A DNA stretch of 64,000 bases from Canna indica (GCA_034359265.1 CP136890.1:45668501-45732500); one strand, 5' to 3'; positions 33,000 to 43,400 are shown, numbered from the stretch's first letter. Notes: a model not told the origin generated them from the letters alone. Translations and numbers: made by a program.

Positions 33000-33250
33000 T
33001 TCCTGGGGTCGCGGCCCCCAAGAAAAGTTACATTTCGTGAGGGTCGCGGCCCACACGAAAAGTTACTTTTCCCAGGGGTCGCGGCCCCCAAGAAAAGATA
33101 CTTTTCTCGAGGGTCGAGGCCCGTAGGAAAAGTCACTATTCTCGGGGGCCGCGGCCCCTACAAAAAGTTACTTTTCTCAGGGGCCGCTTGCTAACCTTCG
33201 GTAAAGGTGTGATAGACCTTTACTAACATGATCATTCCTGGCGACATTTG
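33000..33250. repeat. right subterminal repeats of the CACTA-like element
   Basis: Five units of about 37-40 bp, each with a GC core such as GGGGTCGCGGCCCCCAAGAA followed by AAGTTAC or AAGATAC and TTTTC. The core is a palindrome (GGGGCCGCGGCCCC in its best form). Confidence 0.8.
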
Positions 33251-33560
33251 AGGGCCGCGTGTAGAGGTGGCAATGGGCCGGCCCGCCCATGGGCGGCACG
33301 GGCTCGGCCTGGTTTTGGGCCGTGCCTGACCTGGCCCGTCTGTGCCCAGGAGGCGGGCTGGGCTCGCCCCCTGGGCACGTGGGCCGTGCTAGGCACAGCC
33401 TGCGAGCGTACCGTGCTCAACACGACTCGTCTGTGCCCAGGAGGCGGGCTGGGCTCGCCCCTTGGGCACGTGGGCCTTGCTAGGCACGGCCCGCGGGTGT
33501 GTCGTGCTCAGGTCTATTACAAAATACCAAGAGACCCTTACAATATTTTACAATAAAAAT

Positions 33561-34525
33561 ATGTCTAGTGATCCAATTAATAATAATGATTGGTTAGTTG
33601 CTGGGCATATTACTCAAAATTTCGAACTTTTTAATAAAGCTACCGAACAATTTTCCGGTGTTTATTATCCTATATGTAATTTAACTTTTTATTTTTATTT
33701 TTTAAACAAAGATAAAAAGTCACAATAGGTGACCATACTAGGGTTTGAACCTTAGATCTCTAGGCAACGTTTAACATCTTGCCACCAACTGTGTTTGTAG
33801 TGAAGTATTTTCTTCACATAGACATCATCCTTTATTTGCACATATTATTCCTTTAATGGAATCTAAATTTAAAAAGTATTGGTCAGATATATCTAGTTTA
33901 TTTTGTTTAGCAATATGTTTAGACCCTAGAATGAAAATTGATGGTTTAAATATGTTGTTAGATGATTATTATAACAATATGGAATTAAATAATGTTGAAG
34001 AAAAAAATCCAGAATTTCGAATTTATTGAATTCTATGTTTGTATTTTACGCTTCAAAATTTGGTGATACAATTATAAATAAGCCAACATCTTCTTCTTCT
34101 AGATTAAGAGGATAGTGAAAATAGTATTAATTCTCAACTTGGTCGTAGGATAAAAAAAACTAAATCTATTAATTTTAATGAATTACTTTTTTTCTATATC
34201 ATAATTATTCTGATGAAATAGATGATAATGAAATTTTAGCATGGTGGAAAAAACAAGAAAATGTGTATCCTGTTGTTTCCATCATGACACGTGATATAGA
34301 ATTTTGTTCCTGTGTCTAGTAGCTTCCGAGTCTTGTTTTAGTTCAGGAAATAGAATTCTTGACGAAAGGAGCCGAATGAGTGCAGAAACGGTTGAAATGT
34401 GCATTTGCTTAAAAGATTGGTTGGATGCTGAAGATAGATTACAAGATAAGAGAATACTTCATCATCGAGAGAGGGGGAAGCTCAAACAAGCGAAGCTGGG
34501 TGCTACTGGTCCAAGTACAAGTTAA
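33561..34525 (+). pseudogene. hAT transposase, decayed and internally deleted
   Basis: From the ATG at 33561, NDWLVAGHITQNFELFNKAT is a central piece of hAT transposase; after an ~80-bp interruption, PLMESKFKKYWSDI, LAICLDPRMKIDGL (RNase-H-like domain end) and EILAWWKKQENVYPVVSIMTRD, SAETVEMCICLKDWL (hAT C-terminal dimerization domain) follow, in several frames with stops. The N-terminal BED zinc finger and most of the catalytic domain are missing. It cannot be active. Confidence 0.85.
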
Positions 34526-34789
34526 ATCATCGGGGATTACGAGTGATTAAAAATGTAAAAAGAACTACGTAGACCTGATCCTTGGGGAGTACAAGTTTAA
34601 CTATAGAAGGTACGTAGACAACCTTTTAAGGTGCGGTCTATTATAATATTAAAAAAATTGTTTTATCATTTCATCAATATTTTTGTATTCAAGATAAATA
34701 AAAATTTAATTATAATTTGATTTTTTTAAAAATCTTTTTATTAATTTGTACTACTTCATATATAAAAAATGTGTTAGAAAATAGATAAT

Positions 34790-34860
34790 AAAGCTTAGTA
34801 CAATTGTTAAGCTATCTTAAATAAAACTAGAGGTTCGAGGTTCGAAACTCACCCCTAGCC
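34790..34860 (+). other. tRNA-promoter-like sequence inside the hAT element
   Basis: GCTTAGTACAATTGTTAAG (box-A-like) followed about 35 bp later by GAGGTTCGAGGTTCGAAACTC (box B consensus GGTTCGANNC). This arrangement resembles plant tRNA-derived SINE heads. No poly(A)/T tail or duplication is evident, so it may be a SINE relic or chance. Confidence 0.35.
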
Positions 34861-34968
34861 TTTAAATTTCAAAATTAAATTTTAACCATTTATAAATTCG
34901 GGCCGACCCTACCCCCCATAATGATTGGGCAGGCCCGAGCACGGCCCATTGCCATCTCTAGCCGCAAG

Positions 34969-36450
34969 GCCCTCACTAAAAGGCTTCTTCTACCTTTTTG
35001 GCTCCTCAAGATGATGGAAATCTCTCTTTTTCTCCAAGAGGAGGTTCGGCCACTATATAAGGAAGGGGGGAGGCGGCTACAAGCAAAGACTTGGCCCCTC
35101 CCCTTAATTCTCTCCCAAATTTTCAGAAAATCCAAGTTTTCCTCTGAAAGGTAATTTATATTTAATGGCTTCATAATTAATTCGAAATTAATTAAATCCA
35201 ATTAAATATGAACTTTAATTTATCTTCATAAATTAAAAGTCTATCAATAGAAATAAGAATTATCTAAATAAATTAGTTTCCTCTCATATAGGAATTATAT
35301 TCATGTAGATAAATTACATTCCTATTTTATAGAATCATGATTTATCTAAATAAATCAATTCCTAAATTAATAGGTGTAGGCGCATGGGAAAAATTAAATT
35401 TGCCTCCATGAATTTTTGATTTCAAAAATCAAATTAATTATGTTTAGTTCTTAATTAAACATATCCTTGATTTATGGTTAATTAATTTATTAATTCATAA
35501 TTAAGATTTAATCAACCATATAAAGTAGTATCGCATGCCAAACCCTACGACTTTAGGGTTACCCTACAAAATAGTGGAGTAACCTACAAGTTAGGGTTTT
35601 CGAGGAAGTCCTTCCTCGTACATTCGTCTTATAGAAAACACATTTCCTATCTTATCCGTAAACGAGATCCGTGATTGAGTTGCAGCATGTCCATGCTAGT
35701 AGACATATAATGCTGGATGCGAGCTTTATCTCATAAAGTCCATTACGAGGTTAGCTTGTTGTGTGTGATTCATTGGGTCCCGCACTAAGCCAGCAGTGAG
35801 TTGTGCAAAACGGAGAGTCGAATCCAATAGAATATCTACTATTCGAATCCCATGAGCCCACTAAACCTCATTTAGTGTGATCATGTGTGACTCCACTCAC
35901 AAGTCAAGATTGATGTCTAGCAACGCGTCATGACTGCTAAGATAGTGTGAGGTTCAATTGATTTGGATAGAACGTCCTTCGGTGATTAATTACCGTGCAA
36001 CTATGTCGCTGAGTTACAATGTCCCAAATACTGCTAGGGTACGGAAGAAGTGTCGAACCGTAATACCGATTCATCTATATTCTGCCTGCCAAGTCGTCGT
36101 CTCAATAATGACATGTCAGGAACCATTTTCCGACATTCATATCTACTTTGGCCAGAGATTCCTGAGTTGACACTTACAGGGACACATAGAACATTATCTC
36201 CTCTCACTAGGAGTAAGTGATTCCATATTGGTTGCTCACATACCTCCATGGGTGCTTTCCCCTGCCCAGAGGTATCCAGCACATGACACTGAAGGCCACG
36301 TAAGGATAAGTCCATAGCAATGGGTCGACACTCATAAGGTAACCATGACAATCTTAGGTCCAAGGACCGTTTGCACCTATTATCACACGAGGAACATCCT
36401 ATCGACACTCATCTAAGGATTTCATTTCGTGGTCCTCGTGTAGGTCCGTT
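34969..36450 (-). repeat. R-family repeat, inverted copy D, second part
   Basis: Reverse complement of R: AT-rich block with AATTCATAATTAAGATTTAA at about 35490, then CTAGTAGACATATAATGC, CGAGGTTAGCTTGTTGTGTG, and CTCGTGTAGGTCCGTT. It ends at 36450, lacking about 250 bp of R. The chance open frames in it are not genes. Confidence 0.75.
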
Positions 36451-36470
36451 CAGCCTATTGTATTTGACTG
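36451..36470. repeat. 20-bp filler copied from 36520-36539
   Basis: CAGCCTATTGTATTTGACTG at the R-copia junction repeats exactly a piece of the copia RT found 69 bp further on. It does not belong in the RT frame at this place. Confidence 0.85.
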
Positions 36471-37555
36471 ATGATGAAGGGAAGAGTGTTGATCCTAGTC
36501 TCTATAGAAGTATGATTGACAGCCTATTGTATTTGACTGCTAGCAGACCTGAATTATATTTTAGTGTTGGATTATGTGCCAGGTATCATAAAGAGTCTTA
36601 TCTTAAGACAGTTAAGAGGATTCTCAAGTATGTGAAAGGTACTTTAGATTTTGGTCTTTGGTATTCAATTGATTGCAACCCTTGTTTAGTTAGATTTACA
36701 AATGCAGATTGGGCTGGTAACATGGTTTAAAATACTGGTACCGGTACCGTACCGTACAGACACACGATATGGGCTGGTACGAAAAAAACATATCGGTCAA
36801 TTTTTTTTTGTTTTTTTTTGTTTTTGCTGTTAAAAATAATTCCAATAACACATAATTGATCAAGAAATACTTAAATTTAAGATTCAAATGTCAAATACAT
36901 GAATACAATATTTTAAATCCGGCCCCAAATGACTATATGCCATTGTAGCAACGTCTCTTTTTAAGAGCGGTATGACATCAAATACCGCTTATATCGGGCG
37001 GTATTTACCGAGATACCCGATATCGCCCAATACCGGGTATCTCGTATACCGATTTTTCAAAAAACCGGTAAATACCGACAGTATCAGGCGGTACGGTATA
37101 GTACGGTATTTGAAACCGTGGCTGGTAATATTGATGACAAAAAGAGTACTTCAAGTGGTTTTTATGTTGGAACAAATCTTATAGCCTAGTTAAGCAAGAA
37201 GCAAAATTCTATTTCTTTTTCTTCAGCAGAGGCAGAATACTTGGCACCAGGCAGTTGCAGCACACAGTTGATGTGGATGAGGAGCATGTTACTTGATTAT
37301 GGTCTTAATCAAGAAGCGATGGTACTCTATTGTGACAACACTAGTGCAATCAATATTTCAAAATATCCTGTTATGCATTCTCATACCAAGCACATTGATA
37401 TAAGGTTTCAGTATGTCAGGAAGTTAGTTGAAAGGAGGGAGTTGCAATTGGAGTACATTGCAACAGAGAAACAAGCGGTAGACATCTTTACAAAGGCCTT
37501 AAATGGTGAAAGGTTTGAGCAGCTGAGGTCTGCTCTTGGATTATGTGTCATTTGA
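36471..37555 (+). pseudogene. copia RT tail and RNase H, split by a MITE
   Basis: DDEGKSVDPSLYRSMIDSLL and YLTASRPELYFSVGLCARYH lead to GLWYSID and ADWAGN at 36720, where a 400-bp MITE intervenes; from 37121 it resumes with GNIDDKKST, SKKQNSISFSSAEAEYLAPG, YCDNTSAINISK, HSHTKHIDIRFQYVRKLVE and ends at CVI near 37553. A TAG replaces Trp near 37187. The RNase H domain is otherwise well preserved. Confidence 0.9.
36713..37128. mobile_element. 400-bp hAT-like MITE with 8-bp duplication GCTGGTAA
   Basis: 36721-37120 is flanked by perfect GCTGGTAA copies (36713-36720, 37121-37128), and removing it restores the RNase H frame GNIDDK. Ends are inverted: CATGGTTTAAAATACTGGTA at the left and, reversed, CACGGTTTCAAATACCGTAC at the right. 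The body has repeated ACCGGTACCGTACCGTAC-like motifs. No coding capacity. The duplication length points to hAT. Confidence 0.88.
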
Positions 37556-38107
37556 CACATTTTATTTCAAGTTGAAATAAATAAGTTTTTATTGTGATGA
37601 GAATGAAAGGCTTTTCGGTTCTATTCATTCCTTTCATCACTTATCAATGAAGACTCTTTCTTTATGTCTTTTTGCCTCAATTATTTTTTTGACGAAAGCA
37701 TGGATGCCTTCCTTGAAGCCTGCATGTGTTATCCTTCATGGTATCTTGTCAAAAGCCTTTAAGTGGAAAGAAGTCTAACAAATTGAGATCTGCTCTAGTA
37801 CAATGTATCATTTGATATATCTTTTTATGAGAATTTGGGATATTTGAAAAGTCTCTCAGATCCTTTTAGGATAGTGTGTCTTGTGACAGATCTCTTCTTC
37901 ATTGAAAATTTATTCACCCTCATTGATTTCGGCTGGCGTTTTTTTATCCCTCCTATTGTTGCTCTTTTCGACGGGAGGCTAGTTTGAATGAGAATCCGAA
38001 CTGATTGGACTTCTATCATCATCCTTGCATTACAACTTGGTTAAATTCCTTGATAAAATAACCGTTTGTTTCACTCATCCTCTTATCTGTTTAAATCAGA
38101 AGTTTTG
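37556..38107. other. copia pol-to-3'-ORF spacer
   Basis: AT-rich, non-coding. GAAAGGCTTTTCGGTT near 37607 resembles GAAAGGTTTTTCAGTT at 8520, so it is homologous to the spacer of the first copia element. Confidence 0.55.
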
Positions 38108-38760
38108 ATGATGGGCAGGAAAAATATAAAGATGAGCTTTGAGAAAGAGATGACTGCTTCTTTGGCTGAAGGGAAGGTGTTTTCAAGTCCCGATGAATCC
38201 GAAACACTTGTTCAAGCTCCTTCTCCTGATAAAAAGTCTTCTCCCTCTACATCTGAAGGTAAAAATCCGAGAAAGAGATCTCAGGGAAAAGAAGTTGATC
38301 GTCATGGTAGAGGTATTGTATTTGTAATCTTCAAAATCCCTTTCTATGTTTTCTAGTCCTGAGGGGGAGGAGCTATCTCCTGAGGGGGAGGGTAAAGATG
38401 AAGTCAGTTTTTTTTCTCGATCTGATATTTTCTTTGCTGATGAAAAATCATAGTTGAAACTAAATCTGGGATAGTTAAAACTATTGATAAAAGGCCTGAA
38501 AACATCTCTATTCCAACTGTTGCTGATATAACACTTGCATCTAAAGCCTCAGACCTCTATCTAGCTCCTGGATCAACAGCAGAAAGAGCTATTCGTGATG
38601 ATTTGTTTAATTTGCAGATGAATTTGTCAGAGCTCCATCTGCAAGTCATATCTGTTGTGAAAAAGATTCTTGAGTATTTCGTAGCTGGTACTACTGACTC
38701 TACACATTACACAGACGGTTCGACCAATGACTGCTTTCTCTCATTTGGCTTATTAGGCTA
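38108..38760 (+). pseudogene. copia 3' ORF, truncated
   Basis: The frame MMGRKNIKMSFEKEM, then a Ser/Pro/Lys-rich segment (SPSTSEGKNPRKRSQGKEVD), stops at 38354. It parallels the N-terminal low-complexity part of the 3' ORF at 8795. Decayed sequence to about 38760 contains SELHLQVISVVKKILEYFVA in another frame. The conserved plant-transposon-protein domain is not found, so it appears deleted. Confidence 0.55.
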
Positions 38761-39014
38761 AAAAGTGGGAGAAAAATGGAGTGTCTCTCTAAAGAAAATA
38801 AAAATCTTGTTGAGTCTAGTCAGATCTTGTCAAACTTCTATCTTTGCTAGTATGTTATCTGGTTGTATGTCTGTGACTATAAATGACTATGGTGGGTATG
38901 ACTCTTGTGTGGGACACTATGTTGATATAACTTGATAGTTATTCCGCTTATTTGTGATTATTGTCTTCTTCTATAAGTTGATTATGATAGGTTGGTTTTT
39001 TTGCCAAATAAGCT

Positions 39015-39026
39015 AAAGGGGGAGAA
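39015..39026 (+). promoter_or_regulatory. polypurine tract
   Basis: AAAGGGGGAGAA abuts the LTR start TGTTAATG; plus-strand primer during reverse transcription. Confidence 0.8.
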
Positions 39027-39115
39027 TGTTAATGTTTTGTTTGTTGTTAGCTATATTTGGCAAAAAGAAGCTTTAAGCTCTACTTATGCATTAACAGTCA
39101 AGCAGTTTCAACTAT
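39027..39115 (+). repeat. copia 3' LTR, first 89 bp
   Basis: TGTTAATGTTTTGTTTGTTG corresponds to the LTR start at 25283; alignment continues to GCAGTTTCAACTA, where CACTACTAG begins. The rest of the LTR was not found in the window. Confidence 0.7.
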
Positions 39116-39330
39116 CACTACTAGAAATAAGACTATCTGCGACGGCTCAGATGCGGTCGTAGATGCGACGGTTCTGTGACCGCGAGCACTGGGGGTCGCA
39201 AAGTCGTCTTATTTGCGACGGCATTGCGACCGCAACCTTTTCCGTCACAAACTTAATAATCCCGCGACGGCACGTCTACTGTGTTGCGACCGTCGGTTAC
39301 GGCCGTGTTTGCCGTCGCAAAACCCGTTAG
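39116..39330. mobile_element. CACTA element 5' end with subterminal repeats
   Basis: CACTACTAGAAATAAGAC followed by repeats of GCGACGGC and its complement GCCGTCGC in mixed orientation. The first ten bases match the 3' terminal repeat of the CACTA element at 3383-7801, so the two are the same family. No right end was found before 41214. Confidence 0.8.
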
Positions 39331-41214
39331 AAAACTGGAATTTTATACCCGCGTGATCCCTATTTTTTCCTCTCGCTCGCACCCTCTCTCTCTCTCTCTC
39401 AATTTCTGTGTTGCCACTTGCTCGCACCATATTTTTTCCGCTCGCCGCTCTCTGGCCGCCTCTTGCTGCCCGCGGCCCGCCGGTCGCCGTCGGTATTCCG
39501 CCCTTCTCTCTCTCTCTCTCTCTCTCTCTTTGGCCGCCAAAACCCTAGCTGCCGCCTGCTAGGGTTTCGGTCGGTGGCAGGTGGAAGGGCCGCCTGCATC
39601 ATGAATTTGTTGGTCCAATCTTATCTGTAGAAACAAAAAAAAGGAATTGCACAAGAAAAGGTTCATGAATTTGCTCAGTCTCCAAAATATGTGATCCAGC
39701 TTCTATGGTAGTTAGCTCTTCTGATTGCAAATTTGGAACATTCAGTACAATATAAAGTTTAGTATCATGCAACTGTATAATTGTCCTGTGTTTCCTCTGT
39801 ACTTCTTTCTGTCATTTTTGTTAATTCCTTTCACTACAGTTCCAAGCCCAGAAAAAGGATGATTTTGTTAAACAGCTAACTTCTAGCATAAAAGATCAGA
39901 AAATCTTATAAGCATGATGCATATCTTTTAAAACATTTGTATCTGTATTATTCCCTCTTAACCTAGTTTTTCTTCTTCTATTCTTTTAGGAATTATAATT
40001 ATTAAAAGTTTGGTTACATGAGCATTACTTTCTTTTCTGAAGTAAACTATTCGTAGTCTTGTAAAGACTTTGGACAATTGATCAGCTGCTGTCCATTTTT
40101 TAATTTTACCTTAAGAGTTAAGTGTAGTAGTTGACTAATCCTCACTCTACTGATGAAAGAAAGACTGGTTCAAATACTTATACTATATTCATGCTCATGC
40201 TTTTATGTTCTCTTATGATTAATTTAGTCCTGAGTCAATTTAGATAAATTCAGCTATATAAGAGCTTCAGATAAATTTATATTTCATAGGAAGTTCTCAA
40301 ATGATATCAGAGTAACATTTTATGATTATTTTAGCTCCTACTTTTTCGCCTTACCCTTTTTTGACATATCTAACCTTATATACTTAATTACATTAATTCG
40401 TTGAACTGAGGTCTGAAAGAAGCTTAAACTTTCAACAAACTTCAATATGGAAATGTGTGCTGTAGATGTTCTTGTAATTTGTGCATAGGTTGTATAGTAT
40501 CTGTTATCTTTTTCTATGGTTGATTGGGGATTGATAGGTGGAATCTGATTTTTGCAGGTTGATTTGGTGTCGACGATTCATATTGCGGACAACCAGTATG
40601 CTGGTTTCTCCAAACTTTAATTCTCAATAGTTTTGCACTTGACCTGTTCTTCTGCTTGGTTCAATTTTGGATTGTAATTTTGTAGTCTGATTTTTAATGG
40701 ATATCTGATATAACTAACGAACATATCTGATTTTTAATTCGCCAACATTGCCGCTGAGTAGAGTACTGTTAAGTGTGACGAGGGGAAACTTGAATGATCA
40801 AAGTCAGAGTAGCTGAGTAGGGATTATGGTTGTCATAAGTAGGCAGTGAAATTAATATAAATATTATTAATATTCCTGAACATAATGAAACATTCACAGT
40901 GAGAGCTAATTGATTGAATTGCATTATTGCTTGATGAATGAAACTTGTCAACTTGCATGAAGTCATCGTGGACAAAAACATCCTATTACACATTGTGGAC
41001 TATGATCTTCAATGTTAATAATTACTAAAGTAGAGATAGATATATGACCTTAATTACACATACTTGTTCATATTAAATGGTAGAAAATTTCTGCAGCCAG
41101 TTGGTGTGGGCCTTCATCATGAGACTGGTTATTTATGCTTTCTGGTAGGTTTCACTATCTGAAACAAGGACCAAGCTTTTGCTTCCTTGTAAGCAATTCA
41201 TGCTACTTGCAGTT
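39331..41214 (+). other. unassigned sequence, perhaps the interior of the CACTA element
   Basis: 39360-39560 is CT-rich with two (CT)n tracts and a CCCTAGCTGCCGCCTGCTAG leader-like end. Exon-like pieces with flanking splice signals follow: an Ile/Lys-rich piece near 39598-39700, TTCACTACAG|TTCCAAGCCC at 39841 (FQAQKKDDFVKQLTSSIKDQ) and TTTTTGCAG|GTTGATTTGG at 40560 (VDLVSTIHIADNQYAGF). The rest is AT-rich and intron-like. I do not recognise a protein with confidence. It may be another captured gene. Confidence 0.4.
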
Positions 41215-41687
41215 TGTTATGGACCCTACTGCCACATCATCAAAAGAATGTGAAGAGATTGCAAAATGGAAGTTCAAATACCAAAGAGGCAACAAAAGCA
41301 GCTTGGAAACAAATCGAAAGAATAAAATGTCATTCAATGACATTATCTCCATTTTTAATTATGCTTATTCTGTTTTTAATAGGTTTGATTTGCGTTTAAT
41401 TCTACTTTTAATTGTGCTTTAAATGGGTTTTCTTTGTGAGAAAAACCATGCCATAATGTACTCTATAAATAGAGGGTGAATGAGAAAGAGAAAGACATAT
41501 CTGAGTTTTTTTCAAATACAACTCTCCACATCCCTCTATATCTCTCTCCCTCCTCTCTCTATATATATCTCTACCAGTCAACTATCATCTTCTTCTTCCT
41601 CTCCCTCTTCAAAACTTCAAGCAAATATAGGTGATAACATAAATTCCCATCGGTCCCAAACTCGTGCTTATACTAAGGCACGTAACA
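41215..41687 (+). repeat. gypsy 5' LTR (473 bp) with TATA box
   Basis: TGTTATGGACCCTACTGCC to AAGGCACGTAACA; TATAAATA at 41464-41471 and a CT-rich leader downstream (41515-41615). The left limit is set from TG...CA and is less certain than the right. Confidence 0.65.
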
Positions 41688-41690
41688 AGC

Positions 41691-41703
41691 TGGTATTAGA
41701 GCC
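41691..41703 (+). promoter_or_regulatory. primer-binding site, tRNA-Met type with one change
   Basis: TGGTATTAGAGCC, three bases after the LTR end; T in place of the usual C at the seventh position. Confidence 0.8.
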
Positions 41704-41707
41704 AACG

Positions 41708-42889
41708 ATGGGGGACAACTCTCAAAATCAAGTGATGGAAATGTTGAGTCTAATTGAATCACATGCCTAGGAGAAAGCCGAACGTGAAGCCGAACGTGAA
41801 GCTGAACGTGAACAGATGATGGCTCAACTCGTGGTGTTAACAAAAGAAGTAGAGGCGCTCCGTTCCACATCAAGTGCGGATGGAGGCAACACCTCCGCTC
41901 GCCCCACCCGCGAACAACCACCACCCATGACGGATGGCAACGACATCTTGGGCCATCGACTTCGTCGAATTGATCCCTTCATGGTGAATCAACACTATGA
42001 AGATCCCGCGATTAGGGGTACCTTCCACTCTCACAATCCTTGTTTCGAATTTCCTTGCTACGACGGCTCCAACGACCCACTTCCATGGCTGTCCCGCTGT
42101 GAACATTACTTCCGCCTTAATCAAGTGTATGAAGAATTGATGGTCGACATTGCCGCCTACCACATGACAGATGATGCACAACTATGGGTCCTGAAATTGA
42201 TGACGGACTATCCCCATCTATCCTGGAATGACTTCCAAGAGCATTGCAACCAACGCTTTGGGCCGCCTGATCGAGGAAACAAACTCGGTGAGCTCGCGAG
42301 TCTTCACCAAACTGGATCTGTAGTCGACTAGCAACGGTCATTTCAAAGGCTACTTTCTCGCGCCGGCACACTCTCACCTGCACAAGAGGTAGAGCTTTTC
42401 CTTCGAGGTCTCCAACGCAACCTTAAAGTGATGGTCTCTGCCCTCAACCCACTAGATTTGATAGAGGCCATGAAGCTAGCTCGCCTTTATGAACAAGCAA
42501 CTTGGAACCAACCTTCTGACAGGTATGGGGTACGCCAACCCTTTCCATCAACTCCTGCCCATCGTTTCCTTCCATCAACGCAACATCACCACTCCAACGT
42601 CAGCACCAATAGGCCTCTGCCTACATTGGGCAGAACCCAAGCAAACCAAACTGGTGCACTCTCTTCTTTTCGCTCGAACAAGACTCCTGTTGTCCGTCGC
42701 CTCACCAACAAAGAAACAACAGTTCGACGAGCAGCGGGTCTATGTTTTCATTGCAATGAGGCCTGGACTCCAGACCATGCTTGCCAACAACTTTTTGTCT
42801 TGGAGGTGACACCGTATGAGGTTGAAATAGAGCCGCAGTACTCTGGCCCTCAACCGGCTCCTTCTCAACACAAAGATCTTCTTTCTTAG
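41708..42889 (+). pseudogene. gypsy gag
   Basis: One frame from the ATG at 41708 to 42889 is interrupted only by TAG codons at 41768 and 42329. It carries an Arg/Glu coiled coil (EREAEREAEREQMMAQLVVL), the retrotransposon gag core (DPLPWLSRCEHYFRLNQVYE, HMTDDAQLWVLKL, LSWNDFQEHCNQRFGPP, VELFLRGLQRNLKVMV) and a CHC-type knuckle LCFHCNEAWTPDHAC. Gag assembles the particle. Near-intact apart from the stops. Confidence 0.9.
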
Positions 42890-43400
42890 GATGAATTCGA
42901 CAACCTCCAACCAGAGCCGGATTCTGACAAGCAGCCCTCTATTTATCTCATGGCCATCAATGGGACTCCAAATCCCCGCACGATGCAGGTGCTCGGCTCC
43001 ATCGACGGATTTCCCATTTGTGTGCTCTTAGACACCGGAAGCACCCATAATTTCTTGAGCTTGGCAGTCGCTGAACGCCTCCACATTCCAATCAAGCCCT
43101 GCCGTGACTTCTCTGTCGCTGTTGCCAACGGCGCACGTCTGCACAGCCAAGGCCAATGTACCCAGCCAATTTACAGTTGGGAAAAGAAAGCATTGCTGCC
43201 ACATTTTTCCTTCTCCCTCTTAGCGGGTACGATGCCATCCTTGGCGTCCAATGGATGCAGACTTTGGGTCCGGTGATCTGGGACTTCGACAAAATGACCA
43301 TCTCTTTCTTAAAACATCAACAAACCATCAACTTGCAAGGCCTAATCTACCAAACCAAAGCAGGGCAACATGCAGCCGCATCCCTCGTGGCAAACTTCGT
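42890..43400 (+). pseudogene. gypsy aspartic protease
   Basis: Same frame as gag after a TAG at 42887. FPICVLLDTGSTHNFLSLAV holds the Asp-Thr-Gly active site; DAILGVQWMQTLGPVIWDF, the C-terminal landmark, is one frame over (from 43156), so a frameshift lies between about 43156 and 43270. Confidence 0.9.

Larger units (their letters stand above)
29539..33261. mobile_element. gene-capturing CACTA-like element (Pack-CACTA type)
   Basis: It begins CACTACAAGAAATATCAC inside the inverted R copy. A matching inverted sequence lies at about 33215-33249: reading inward on the minus strand, AAATGTCGCC...TGATCATGTTAG pairs with AAATATCAC...TGATCATTATTA. Both flanks carry subterminal repeats with AAGAAAAGTTAC-like and GGGGTCGCGGCCCC-like motifs. 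No transposase is present; the interior holds fragments of at least three host genes (31009-31087, 31198-31278, 32262-32527). The last ~9 bases of the right end (expected CTTGTAGTG) are not seen. Confidence 0.8.
33254..34968 (-). mobile_element. hAT DNA transposon (1,699 bp) with terminal inverted repeats
   Basis: The element is 33262-34960. It starts TAGAGGTGGCAATGGGCCG and ends with the reverse complement of TAGAGATGGCAATGGGCCG (one mismatch). Flanking 8-mers GCCGCGTG and GCCGCAAG agree at 6 of 8 positions. The first 260 bp are GC-rich, with GGCCCGCC and GTGCCCAGGAGGCGGGCTGG (twice). A broken hAT transposase lies inside, read on the plus strand. Ends and duplication size identify the hAT superfamily. 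Confidence 0.88.
36471..39115 (+). mobile_element. Ty1-copia retrotransposon, 3' half
   Basis: RT end and RNase H (36471-37555), spacer, a short 3' ORF (38108-38356), polypurine tract and the first 89 bp of the 3' LTR. Closely related to the element opening the window (same DADWAGN, GLWYSI and PVMHSHTKHID landmarks). Its 5' part is lost at the R junction, RNase H is split by a MITE, and the LTR is cut by a CACTA element. Confidence 0.85.

Noticed and set aside
36034..36408. 124-residue minus-strand frame in the inverted R copy
   Set aside because: The same frame is present only partly in R copies at 19293 and not at 21760; no domain or conservation of frame.
39343..39602. Open frames with RERERE and SLSLSL runs
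   Set aside because: They come from the (CT)n tracts in both strands.
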